A DNA stretch of 9,200 nucleotides from Microbacteriaceae bacterium. Lineage in GTDB: Bacteria > Actinomycetota > Actinomycetes > Actinomycetales > Microbacteriaceae. The notes beneath the pieces were generated by a model. That model did no database searches, was not told the DNA's origin, and saw nothing but the letters and a program-made list of their open reading frames with translations. The number at the start of each line of letters is the position of its first letter. The first letter of the stretch is position 1. The DNA lies in the NCBI GenBank assembly GCA_022701925.1, contig JAKONM010000170.1, positions 1 to 9,200 on the forward strand, in the 5' to 3' direction. Both the position numbers and the translations under genes were made by a program. Positions 1-6,229 of the stretch are shown piece by piece.

Positions 1-668
1 ATCGAGACGAAGTCGTTCATCAGCGCGGGCGTCACGCGGCGCACGCCCTGCGGCAGCACGATCAGCCGCAGCGTCTGCCCGTAGGTGAGGCCGAGCGACC
101 GGGCGGCCAGCCGCTGGGAGGGGTGCACGGACTCGATGCCCGCCCGCAGCACCTCGGCGACGTAGGCGGAGTAGCAGACGACGATCGCGGTGCCGCCGAG
201 CAGTCGAGGGTCCACCAGCCCGAACAGCCCGAGCGCGGGCACGCCGAACCCGATGAGGTAGAGCGTGACGATCACGGGCACGCCGCGGAACACGTCCACG
301 TAGACGGTGGCGGCGAGCCGGAGCGGCGCCAGCACCGGCGCCCGCGTCGTGCGCACGACCGCCAGCAGGGTCGCGGCGATCGCGACGGCGATGGCGGCGA
401 AGAACAGCACGTACACGTTCACCCAGAGCCCCGCGAGCAGGGCGGGCAGCACCCGCACCGCCTCCGCCGGGTTCAGGAACGTGCGCTGCGCCACCGCCCA
501 GCCGGGCGATGCGACGAGCACGGCGGTGAGCACCGCGGCCACGACCACCGTGGAGGCGACCGCGATCAGCGCCGACCGGGTGGAGCGGCTGCGGCGGTAG
601 GCCCGCCGCTCCACCTCGATCGCGCTGAGCGGCCGCCCGTCGGGCAGCGTCGCCGCCGCCCGGCTCAC
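1..668 (-). CDS. Polar amino acid ABC transporter permease (3' end beyond the window)
   Basis: Inner-membrane permease of a HisM/GlnP-type amino acid importer. Reading from GTG at 668 gives 222 residues without a stop before the left edge, so roughly the last 50-80 residues are missing. A cytoplasmic N-terminus rich in Arg precedes a first hydrophobic segment (about residues 34-52). Further membrane segments follow around residues 75-100, 125-150 and 155-175. The EAA loop that contacts the ATPase is clear: AEVLRAGIESVHPSQ, then ARSLGLTYGQTLRLIVLPQ, at about 169-207. The GTG start overlaps the TGA of the binding-protein gene (GTGA, 4 nt), so the two are translationally coupled. The partner ATPase is not in the window and probably lies further left. 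The substrate class (polar amino acid) comes from family membership; the exact amino acid cannot be told. Confidence 0.93.
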   Translation of the reverse strand, partial: MSRAAATLPDGRPLSAIEVERRAYRRSRSTRSALIAVASTVVVAAVLTAVLVASPGWAVAQRTFLNPAEAVRVLPALLAGLWVNVYVLFFAAIAVAIAATLLAVVRTTRAPVLAPLRLAATVYVDVFRGVPVIVTLYLIGFGVPALGLFGLVDPRLLGGTAIVVCYSAYVAEVLRAGIESVHPSQRLAARSLGLTYGQTLRLIVLPQGVRRVTPALMNDFVS

Positions 669-1546
669 TGGAGGACGGGGACGTCGACCTCGGAGGACAG
701 CCACTTGTCGGTGATCGTCTTCAGCTCGCCGGACGCCTTGAGCGCGTCGACCGCGTCCGACACCGGCGTGGTGAGCGCCGACCCCTTCGGCAGCACGAAG
801 GCCAGCTGGTCGCCGTCCGAGGTGGCGGGGAACTGCGCCGCGACCACGCCGTCGTCGAGCTGGGCGCCGGCGACGTAGAAGGCGGTCGGCAGGTCCGTGA
901 CCAGCGCGTCGACCTGCCCGGTCTTCAGCGCCTGCACGGCGTCGTCGTTCGAGTTGTAGACCTGCGGCTGCGTACCCAGCGCGTCGGCGGCGACCGTGAG
1001 GCTGGTCGTGCCGGACGCGACGCCCAGCTTCAGGGACTTCAGCGCGGCCAGGGTCGTGACCCCGGCGGCCTTCGACCCCTTGGTCGTCACGATCGCCTGC
1101 GAGGTCGTGTAGTACGGGGAGGAGAAGTCGACGGCCTGCTTGCGGGCCGTGGTCACGCTGAACTGCTGGATGTTCAGGTCCCACGGCTTCGCGCCCGGCG
1201 TGACCGCGGAGTCGAAGGTGGAGCGCGTCCACACGACGTCGTCCGCCGAGTAGCCCAGCTGCTTCGCGACCGCGTAGGTGACGGCGGACTCGAAGCCCTT
1301 GCCGCTCTCCGGATCGTCGTCCTCCACCCACGGGGAGTAGGCCGGCTGCCCCGTCGCGACCGTCAGCTTGCCCTGCGTCAGGGTCTGCAGCGAGGCGGGC
1401 CCGGACGCGGCCGCGCTGCCGGAGGCGCTGCTCGACGCGCCACCCGCGGGGGCGGCGCCGCCGCTGCACGCGGAGAGCGTGACGAGGGCCGCGGCGCCCG
1501 CCAGGGTCAGGGCGGCGCGGCGGCCGAGGATGCGGGGTCGGGTCAT
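665..1546 (-). CDS. Amino acid ABC transporter substrate-binding lipoprotein
   Basis: Extracytoplasmic solute-binding protein of family 3 (SBP_bac_3), 293 residues, that delivers an amino acid to the neighbouring permease. The signal peptide has an Arg pair at 9-10, a hydrophobic core at 11-24 and a lipobox LSAC with Cys27 as the lipid anchor. The RR-x-x-L pattern leaves Tat export possible. A low-complexity Ala/Gly/Ser linker covers about 28-53. Family landmarks follow: GFESAVTYAVAKQLGY (84-99), NIQQFSVTTARKQAVDFSSP (125-144) with Arg135 the likely carboxylate contact, and ALVTDLPT (214-221) with Asp218 the likely amino-group contact. The ATG at 1546 is chosen because AAGGAG lies 6 nt upstream and the signal peptide begins there; the frame stays open further upstream but that stretch looks non-coding. 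It is the first gene of the importer operon. Confidence 0.95.
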   Translation of the reverse strand: MTRPRILGRRAALTLAGAAALVTLSACSGGAAPAGGASSSASGSAAASGPASLQTLTQGKLTVATGQPAYSPWVEDDDPESGKGFESAVTYAVAKQLGYSADDVVWTRSTFDSAVTPGAKPWDLNIQQFSVTTARKQAVDFSSPYYTTSQAIVTTKGSKAAGVTTLAALKSLKLGVASGTTSLTVAADALGTQPQVYNSNDDAVQALKTGQVDALVTDLPTAFYVAGAQLDDGVVAAQFPATSDGDQLAFVLPKGSALTTPVSDAVDALKASGELKTITDKWLSSEVDVPVLQ

Positions 1547-1553
1547 GGCCGGC

Positions 1554-1559
1554 TCCTTG
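1554..1559 (-). promoter_or_regulatory. Ribosome binding site of the binding-protein gene
   Basis: AAGGAG on the minus strand, 6 nt from ATG 1546. It decides the start of the binding protein against upstream in-frame start codons. Confidence 0.75.
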
Positions 1560-1625
1560 CGGGTCGAGGGGTCACCGTCGCCTCGTCGCGGGGTGGGCGC
1601 GGACGGCGCCGCGCGGACTGGTGGG

Positions 1626-1631
1626 ATCGTA
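1626..1631 (-). promoter_or_regulatory. Possible -10 element for the ABC importer operon
   Basis: TACGAT (within GATACGATC) on the minus strand is one of the few AT-containing hexamers in the 176-nt gap between the NTF2-like gene and the binding-protein gene. It fits the TAnnnT pattern of actinobacterial -10 boxes and would give a leader of about 70-75 nt. No convincing -35 hexamer sits 16-19 nt upstream, so this is a weak call. Confidence 0.3.
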
Positions 1632-1673
1632 TCGGCGGCCCGCCGCGCGGGGCGGCCGCGGGCGTCGCGGGAG

Positions 1674-1689
1674 GTCACGATCCCGTGAC
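1674..1689. promoter_or_regulatory. Inverted repeat, possible operator of the amino acid importer
   Basis: GTCACG-ATCC-CGTGAC is a perfect 6-bp inverted repeat with a 4-nt spacer. It lies about 45 bp upstream of the possible -10 box at 1626-1631, on the promoter side of the importer genes. It is compact and less GC-rich than its surroundings, as expected of a dimeric regulator site. It could instead be a small hairpin between the two genes. Confidence 0.35.
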
Positions 1690-1698
1690 GGCGCGGGT

Positions 1699-1722
1699 GG
1701 GGCGCTCTGCGGCCGGAGCCCC
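1699..1722 (-). terminator. Weak candidate hairpin after the NTF2-like gene
   Basis: Directly after the stop codon of the NTF2-like gene, the minus strand reads GGGGC at the start and GCCCC at the end of a 24-nt block, with a few further pairs (TC/GA) across a bulge. There is no T run. It is a possible factor-independent pause or terminator of low strength. Confidence 0.25.
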
Positions 1723-2100
1723 TCAGCGCTCCTGCGCGGCCGTGTAGCCGCGACCGGGCCAGTAGGGCCACTCCTCGAACTCCGCGACGCGCCCGTCGTC
1801 CGCGAAGCGCAGCAGCCAGAGGTCGACGTACTCCTGGGGCGGCTGCGCGTAGCGCACCTGCACGCGCACGACCGCGACGGCGCCGTCGACGGCGACCGGC
1901 TGCGCCGACACCTCGAACGCGTGGCCGTCGTCCTCCGCCCAGATCGCCTCGATCGCGGGCAGCCCCGTGATCGGCGGTTCGACCGGCGAACGCCGGTAGG
2001 TCGCCCCGGGCGCGAACAGGCGCGCGACGGCGCCGGTGTCGGAGGCGCGCCACGCCTGCTCGTAGCCGTCCACCCAGGTCATCACGCCGTCGCGGTCCAC
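1723..2100 (-). CDS. NTF2/SnoaL-like small protein
   Basis: A 125-residue protein with the look of the NTF2-like (SnoaL_2) fold. An N-terminal helix (WVDGYEQAWRASDTGAVARL, 9-28) is followed by LFAPGATYRRSPVEPP, then strands with alternating hydrophobics (VAVVRVQVRYA, 75-85; EYVDLWLLRFADDGRVAEFE, 90-109) and a Trp-rich end (EEWPYWPGRGY). Such proteins are small cone-shaped barrels that act as isomerases, hydrolases or plain ligand binders; no function can be assigned here. I prefer GTG 2100 as start because AGGAGG (2109-2114) lies 8 nt upstream. ATG 2082 and GTG 2085, in the same frame, lack a good site and would shorten the protein by 6 or 5 residues. The gene is divergent from the TRIC-like gene across 90 nt. 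Confidence 0.85.
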   Translation of the reverse strand: MDRDGVMTWVDGYEQAWRASDTGAVARLFAPGATYRRSPVEPPITGLPAIEAIWAEDDGHAFEVSAQPVAVDGAVAVVRVQVRYAQPPQEYVDLWLLRFADDGRVAEFEEWPYWPGRGYTAAQER

Positions 2101-2108
2101 CGGCGCAT

Positions 2109-2114
2109 CCTCCT
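2109..2114 (-). promoter_or_regulatory. Strong ribosome binding site deciding the GTG start of the NTF2-like gene
   Basis: AGGAGG on the minus strand, 8 nt before GTG 2100. The distance to ATG 2082 would be 26 nt, so the site favours the GTG. Confidence 0.7.
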
Positions 2115-2153
2115 CCCTCCCGCCCCGAGCGGATCCGGCCGCGCTCGGGAGGG
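2115..2153. repeat. Two overlapping inverted repeats in the divergent NTF2-like/TRIC promoter region
   Basis: Two mutually exclusive 8-bp inverted repeats share this block. The first is CCCGAGCG (2124-2131) with CGCTCGGG (2142-2149), 10-nt spacer. The second is CCCTCCCG (2115-2122) with CGGGAGGG (2146-2153), 23-nt spacer. The second lies immediately beside the ribosome binding site of the NTF2-like gene. They may be operator half-sites or alternative leader structures. In DNA this GC-rich, one 8-bp repeat can arise by chance. Confidence 0.4.
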
Positions 2154-2190
2154 TGCTGCCGCCCGGCGCGGCATCCCCGACGATGGAGGC

Positions 2191-2883
2191 GTGCCGCAGA
2201 CCTTCGTGATCCCGCTCTGGGCGGACCTGACCGCCGTGGCCCTCGGCGGGCTGCAGGGCGCGCTGTTCGCCTCCGGCTTCCGGGGCCAGCGCCGCCTGGA
2301 CCTGCTGGGCGTCGCGGTGATCGGGGTGCTGATCGGGATGGGCGGCGGGCTGATCCGCGACCTGCTGCTGGGGGTGCCGCCCGCCACGCTGCAGAGCGAC
2401 TGGTACCTGGTGACGGCGACGCTGTCGTCGCTGGCCGGGATGCTGCTGGCCCCGCCGCTGCAGCGGCTGAACGGCCTGATCGTCGGCCTGGACGCCGTGG
2501 TCATCGGCCTGTTCGGCGCCTTCGGCACCAGCAAGGCCCTGCTGCTGGGGCTGCCGGTCGTGCCCGCGGTGTTCGTGGGGGTGTGCGCGGCCGTGGGCGG
2601 CAGCATCCTGCGCGACGTGATCATGGGGCTGCCCGTGGCGGTGATGCACGTCGGCTCGCTGTACGCGGTCGCGGCCGCCAGCGGCAGCGCCGTGCTGGCG
2701 ACGCTGGCCGCGCTGGGCACGCCCGTGCCGCTGGCCGCAGTGATCGGCGTGGTCGTCACCTGCGTGGTGCGCCTGCTGGCGGTGGTGTTCGACCTGTCGC
2801 TGCCGGAGCAGCGCAACCTGCACCGCCGGCGCGTGGCCGCCGAGACGGGATCGATCCCGGTCGTGCGCGGCAGCCGCGACTGA
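2191..2883 (+). CDS. TRIC-type cation channel / UPF0126 family membrane protein
   Basis: A 230-residue integral membrane protein with two copies of the PF03458 (UPF0126, TRIC) repeat. Each repeat holds three membrane helices and a kinked Gly-rich segment ending in the RD signature: GMGGGLIRDLLLG at 49-61 and AVGGSILRDVIMG at 134-146. A seventh hydrophobic helix covers about 181-200, and the tail is basic and soluble (LPEQRNLHRRR). Prokaryotic TRIC proteins form trimeric potassium-permeable channels; older annotations call the family a glycine transporter, and the ligand cannot be read from sequence. GTG 2191 is the only in-frame start before the conserved region. The GGAGG at 2185-2189 is only 1 nt away, too close for normal use, so initiation may be weak or leaderless. 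The gene converges on the cupin gene. Confidence 0.92.
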   Translation: MPQTFVIPLWADLTAVALGGLQGALFASGFRGQRRLDLLGVAVIGVLIGMGGGLIRDLLLGVPPATLQSDWYLVTATLSSLAGMLLAPPLQRLNGLIVGLDAVVIGLFGAFGTSKALLLGLPVVPAVFVGVCAAVGGSILRDVIMGLPVAVMHVGSLYAVAAASGSAVLATLAALGTPVPLAAVIGVVVTCVVRLLAVVFDLSLPEQRNLHRRRVAAETGSIPVVRGSRD

Positions 2884-2940
2884 CCGGATCCGGGACGCGG
2901 GACCAGGGGCGCCCCTGGTCGGACGTCCCGAACCTGGTCA
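2881..2940. terminator. Bidirectional terminator: 60-nt nested dyad between convergent genes
   Basis: All arms share one centre (2910.5). An inner perfect 20-nt palindrome is GACCAGGGGC/GCCCCTGGTC (2901-2920). A middle 7-bp stem is CGGGACG (2891-2897) with CGTCCCG (2924-2930). An outer 5-bp stem is TGACC (2881-2885) with GGTCA (2936-2940), which places the start of each arm near the stop codon of one gene: TGA 2881-2883 for TRIC and tca 2938-2940 for the cupin. Only a few positions mismatch. There is no T tract, as is common in high-GC actinobacteria. It would end transcription from both sides. Confidence 0.75.
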
Positions 2941-3411
2941 GGCGGTCGGCGCCTCGCCCGGCTGCAGGGTGAAGTCGGCGAAGTCGAAGCCGGGGCTCAC
3001 GACGCAGCTGACCAGCACCTCGCCGTCGGAGGGCAGCGTGCGCTGCCAGTCGCCGCCCGCCACCAGCGCCTGCGGGTGCTCGGCGTCCAGCACGACGCGC
3101 TCCTCCGGCTCGGGCTGCTCGCCGTCGCCGCCCAGCTCGAGCGTCAGCGGCGCGGGACCGTGCCACAGCCAGATCTCGTCCGAGGCCACCCGGTGCCACG
3201 CCGACCGCTCCCCCGGCGGCAGCAGGAACAGGATCATCGTGGCGGCCGCGCGGTCGCCGGCCGGGGTGTCGACGCGGGCGCCGGAGGCCCAGGTGCGGCG
3301 GTACCAGCCCCCCTCGGGGTGGGGCTGCAGGCGCAGCCGCTCCGCCAGGGGCGGCACGTCGACCTCCTCCATGACCCCGCCGTCGACCGCGTACCGGATC
3401 GCCTTCGTCAT
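2938..3411 (-). CDS. Cupin_5 (DUF985) family protein
   Basis: A 157-residue RmlC-like cupin of the DUF985 family (PF06172). The family signature LRLQPHPEGGWYRRTW lies at 26-41. The barrel segment RSAWHRVASDEIWLWHGPAP (69-88) carries His73, Glu79 and His84 as likely pocket or metal residues. The C-terminal signature GGDWQRTLP (119-127) and SCVVSPGFDFADFTL (135-149) closes the fold. No reaction is firmly established for most members; sugar or small acid binding is the usual guess. ATG 3411 has GGAGGG 7 nt upstream, so I chose it over a later Met at residue 14. It lies 73 nt downstream of the amidohydrolase gene on the same strand with no clear terminator between, so it may be the third gene of that operon. 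It ends in the shared terminator. Confidence 0.9.
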   Translation of the reverse strand: MTKAIRYAVDGGVMEEVDVPPLAERLRLQPHPEGGWYRRTWASGARVDTPAGDRAAATMILFLLPPGERSAWHRVASDEIWLWHGPAPLTLELGGDGEQPEPEERVVLDAEHPQALVAGGDWQRTLPSDGEVLVSCVVSPGFDFADFTLQPGEAPTA

Positions 3412-3484
3412 CGCGCCGCCCTCCGTGCCCCGTGCCCGACGAGCCTTCCACGTCGCCCCTCCGCGCCGCACGGCGGCGGCGGGC

Positions 3485-4771
3485 TCAGCGCTGCCAGAGC
3501 GCGTCGCCGTGGCGCACCGCGCCCGCGATCACCGTGGTGCGCTGCTCGGGAGCCGCCTCCGCCAGCCGCGCCAGCGCGTCCGCCTCCGAGCCGACGGGCA
3601 GCGCGAAGCCCGCGAGGTCCGCCAGCGCGCCCACCGCCAGGTAGCCCAGCCGGTCGGGGCCCGTGTCGAGGCCCATCGCGACCGCGCCGCCGAACGTCGC
3701 GGCGGCCAGCAGGCGCGCGTGCAGGTCGCGGTCCGCGTACCCCTGCGCCCGCGCGATGCCGGTCAGGGCGGCGACGTCGGCCATCGGGTCCAGCGACGGG
3801 CTGGACGACAGGGAGTCGGTGCCGACCGCGATCGCGCTGCCCTCGCGCAGGTAGGCGGCCACCGGCGGCGCCTCCAGCCCGATCACCTCGTTGGAGCGCG
3901 GGCACAGCGCCACCGAGGTGCCGCGGGCGCGCAGCAGCGCCCGGTCCGCCGCGGTCATGTAGACGCCGTGCGCCACGTGGCAGTCGGGGCCCAGCACCCC
4001 CAGCCGGTCGACGAAGGCGGTCGCGGAGGCGCCGTAGCCGGCCTCCCGCAGCGCGCGGAAGCTGGGCACGCCGGCGAAGTGCCAGTCGGGGCTCTCGCCG
4101 TCGGGGCCGGGCCGCTCGCCCTCGAAGTGCGACTCCCCCAGGTGGATGTGCAGCCGGCCGCCGTGCGCGCGCACGATGTCGGGGATGTCGAGCAGCGGCT
4201 CCGCGTCGAGCGAGTACGGCGCGTGCGGCGACAGCCCGCTGCCGGGGCTGGTCGGGATCAGCTCCAGCTCGCCGATCACCTGCTCGCGGCCGCCCGCGGC
4301 CCACGCCGCGTTCGACCAGTTCATGACCTCCCAGTACGCGATGCCGTGCAGGCCCGCGTCGGCCAGCGCGGTCGCCGCGGCCGGGTCCGTCACGATGTCC
4401 GCCGCCGCCGTCACGCCCGCGGCGACGGAGGCCCGGGCGCCGTCGGCCGCCGCCTCGCCCCACTCCTGCCCCCGCTCGTAGACGGCGGTGAAGGCGTCGG
4501 CCCAGTCGTCGAAGCCGCGGTAGCGCCCCTCCCCCACCTCCGCCATGCGCGTGTACTGCAGGTGGGTGTGCGCGTTGACCAGGCCGGGCAGCAGGGCCCC
4601 GGCCAGGTGCTGCTCGGTGAACGGCCGCCCCTGGTCGCGCAGGTGGCCGAGCACCCACGCGCGCGTGCCCACGTGCAGGATGCGGCCGTCCGCCACCGCG
4701 ACGGCCCCGTCGAGGATCGGCGGCGCGGTCATCGGCACGACGAGATCGGCGGAGTGGACGACGACGGGCAT
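3485..4771 (-). CDS. Amidohydrolase of the MTA/SAH/aminofutalosine deaminase group
   Basis: A 428-residue metal-dependent deaminase of the amidohydrolase superfamily. An N-terminal beta-sandwich part leads into the TIM barrel at LPGLVNAHTHLQ (61-72) with metal ligands His68 and His70. SPHAPYSL (181-188) is typical of methylthioadenosine/S-adenosylhomocysteine deaminases and relatives. LHIHLGES (207-214) supplies His210 and the catalytic Glu213; HVAHGV (265-270) supplies His268; CPRSNEVIG (290-298) and AVGTDSLSSSPSLDPMADV (315-333) with Asp319 complete the site. It appears intact. The likely reaction is hydrolytic deamination of an adenine nucleoside thioether (SAH, MTA) or of aminofutalosine; the sequence alone does not decide. 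The start ATG 4771 has GGAGG 8 nt upstream inside the end of the preceding gene, with only 3 nt between the genes. Its coupling to an AHCY-like gene favours SAH-type substrates. Confidence 0.9.
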   Translation of the reverse strand: MPVVVHSADLVVPMTAPPILDGAVAVADGRILHVGTRAWVLGHLRDQGRPFTEQHLAGALLPGLVNAHTHLQYTRMAEVGEGRYRGFDDWADAFTAVYERGQEWGEAAADGARASVAAGVTAAADIVTDPAAATALADAGLHGIAYWEVMNWSNAAWAAGGREQVIGELELIPTSPGSGLSPHAPYSLDAEPLLDIPDIVRAHGGRLHIHLGESHFEGERPGPDGESPDWHFAGVPSFRALREAGYGASATAFVDRLGVLGPDCHVAHGVYMTAADRALLRARGTSVALCPRSNEVIGLEAPPVAAYLREGSAIAVGTDSLSSSPSLDPMADVAALTGIARAQGYADRDLHARLLAAATFGGAVAMGLDTGPDRLGYLAVGALADLAGFALPVGSEADALARLAEAAPEQRTTVIAGAVRHGDALWQR

Positions 4772-4774
4772 CGG

Positions 4775-6229
4775 TCAGGCCTCCAGGTCGAAGCGGGTGC
4801 GGCGCCAGTTCGGCGCGGGCGGCGGGGCGAGGCGGCGCAGGGGCGCGGAGCCGAGCGCGGCGGCCGCGACGGCGGCGTCGTCCGCGGGGTCGACCCGGTG
4901 CACGCCGGGGGCGAGCGGCACCGCACCCGCCAGCAGGGCGCGGATCGCGGTCAGCTGCACGGCGAAGGAGAGGTCCATCACGTCGATCGGGTTGCCCTCG
5001 GCGGCGACGATGTTCACGCAGTCGCCGCCCGCGAGCAGTCGCACGGCGGCGCCGCCCGGCAGGTGCAGGCGCTCCACGTGGGGCGCGATCCGCTCGCGGC
5101 GGGTGCCCGCCGGCGGCAGCACCTCCTCCGGCGCGCCGCCCGCGACCGCGACCACGGCGTCCGGGGCGCAGGCGGCGAGCACCGCCGCGTCGACGGTGCC
5201 GGGCGCACCGGTCGCGCTGACGACCAGGTCCGCGTCGGCGACCGCCTCACGCGCCTCGGCGGTCGCGTGGCCGGCGAACCGGGCCGCCAGCGCCCGGCGC
5301 GGGTCGCGCTCCACCACGACCACGCGGGCGCCCAGCGCGGCCAGGCGCTGCGCCACCCCTTCCCCCACCGGGCCGAACCCGAGCACGACGGCGGCCAGCC
5401 CCTCCAGGTCGTGGTCCAGCACCCGCGCGATCGCCAGCACGCACGTCTCGCCGGTGCCGTGGCGGTTGTCGAACCAGGTCTTCGTGACGGCGTCGTTCGC
5501 TGCGACCACCGGCACCCGCAGCGCGCCGTCGACGGCCATCGCCACCAGCGGCGTCACCCCGCTGGTCGTCTCCTCCGTCGCGCCGATCAGCCCGTCGACC
5601 GCGTCCGGCCGCTCGGCGTGGGCCAGGCGGATCACGTGGGCGCCGTCGTCCACCAGCAGGTGCGGCCGGCCGGCCAGCAGGGCCAGCGCGTGGGCCCGCT
5701 CGTCCGCGGGCGTCGCCGTGGAGGCGGCGTGCACCGCGATCCCGCGGCGGGCGAGCTCGGCGACGACGGCGTCGTCGGTCTCCGCGGCGAAGGCGAAGAC
5801 CGAGACCTCGGCGCCCGCCTCCGCCAGCAGCAGCGCCAGCACCGCGGTCTTCGGCTCGAGCACCAGGGAGACGGCGACGCGGGTGCCGGCCAGGTCGCCG
5901 AGCGCCGCCGCGGCCCGGCGCGAGACCGGCATGTGCGCGCGGGCCCAGTCGATGCGCGCGGCCGCAGCGGCGTCCGGAGCGTCCTGCACGCCGCCCGGCG
6001 TGACGACCAGCGCCCCCTCCGGGGCCGCTGCGGCATCGCCTGCGACGAGCAGCTGCTCCCCCTGCTCGACGAGCCGCGCGCCGAAGCCCCGCAGCAGCGC
6101 CCGCACGCGCGGCGCCTGCGGCACGTCGTCCCGCACCCGCACGGCGCGGCCCGCGAGCCCCAGGTTCGTGGCGGCGGAGAACGCGACCAGCGGGGCGAGC
6201 GGCGACTGCTGCAGGCGATGGTCCGGCAC
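4775..6229 (-). CDS. Divergent S-adenosylhomocysteine hydrolase-like protein with altered active site
   Basis: A 484-residue AHCY-superfamily protein. The family core starts at about residue 93 (IDWARAHMPV). Conserved parts are VDDG (193-196), ATEETTSGV (217-225), NDAVTKTWFDN (245-255) with Lys250, Asp254 and Asn255 equivalent to human K186/D190/N191, and an NAD Rossmann loop GFGPVGEG (284-291) with acidic Glu307. Aligning by eye to human AHCY, H55 is Val123, T57 is Glu125, E59 is Lys127, the STQD motif is AETD, H301 of GHFD is Gly365, and H353 is Asn413. The Glu-x-Lys pair resembles archaeal-type enzymes; the lost histidines do not. The KPxHYRY tail is absent, and residues 1-92 are an extra region I do not recognise. 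GTG 6229 has no good ribosome site; TAGGCT 8 nt upstream could be a -10 box of a leaderless mRNA. First gene of the operon with the deaminase. Confidence 0.85.
   Translation of the reverse strand: MPDHRLQQSPLAPLVAFSAATNLGLAGRAVRVRDDVPQAPRVRALLRGFGARLVEQGEQLLVAGDAAAAPEGALVVTPGGVQDAPDAAAAARIDWARAHMPVSRRAAAALGDLAGTRVAVSLVLEPKTAVLALLLAEAGAEVSVFAFAAETDDAVVAELARRGIAVHAASTATPADERAHALALLAGRPHLLVDDGAHVIRLAHAERPDAVDGLIGATEETTSGVTPLVAMAVDGALRVPVVAANDAVTKTWFDNRHGTGETCVLAIARVLDHDLEGLAAVVLGFGPVGEGVAQRLAALGARVVVVERDPRRALAARFAGHATAEAREAVADADLVVSATGAPGTVDAAVLAACAPDAVVAVAGGAPEEVLPPAGTRRERIAPHVERLHLPGGAAVRLLAGGDCVNIVAAEGNPIDVMDLSFAVQLTAIRALLAGAVPLAPGVHRVDPADDAAVAAAALGSAPLRRLAPPPAPNWRRTRFDLEA

Noticed and set aside
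123..878. Plus-strand open frame across the permease and binding-protein genes.
   Set aside because: It is His/Arg/Gly-rich without motifs and antisense to two clear genes of a known operon.
1547..2053. N-terminal extension of the binding protein to a start at 2053.
   Set aside because: It would bury the signal peptide and lipobox inside the protein, and it overlaps the NTF2-like gene in another frame. A good ribosome site supports ATG 1546.
2126..2139. 14-nt direct repeat CGAGCGGATCCGGC, also at 8664-8677.
   Set aside because: One copy is intergenic and the other encodes a Ser/Gly linker. A match of this length is plausible by chance given the GC content and linker composition.
3412..3484. 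CGCCG-CA-CGGCG as a terminator between the amidohydrolase and cupin genes.
   Set aside because: The stem is 5 bp with a 2-nt loop, too small to form well, so it does not argue against an operon.
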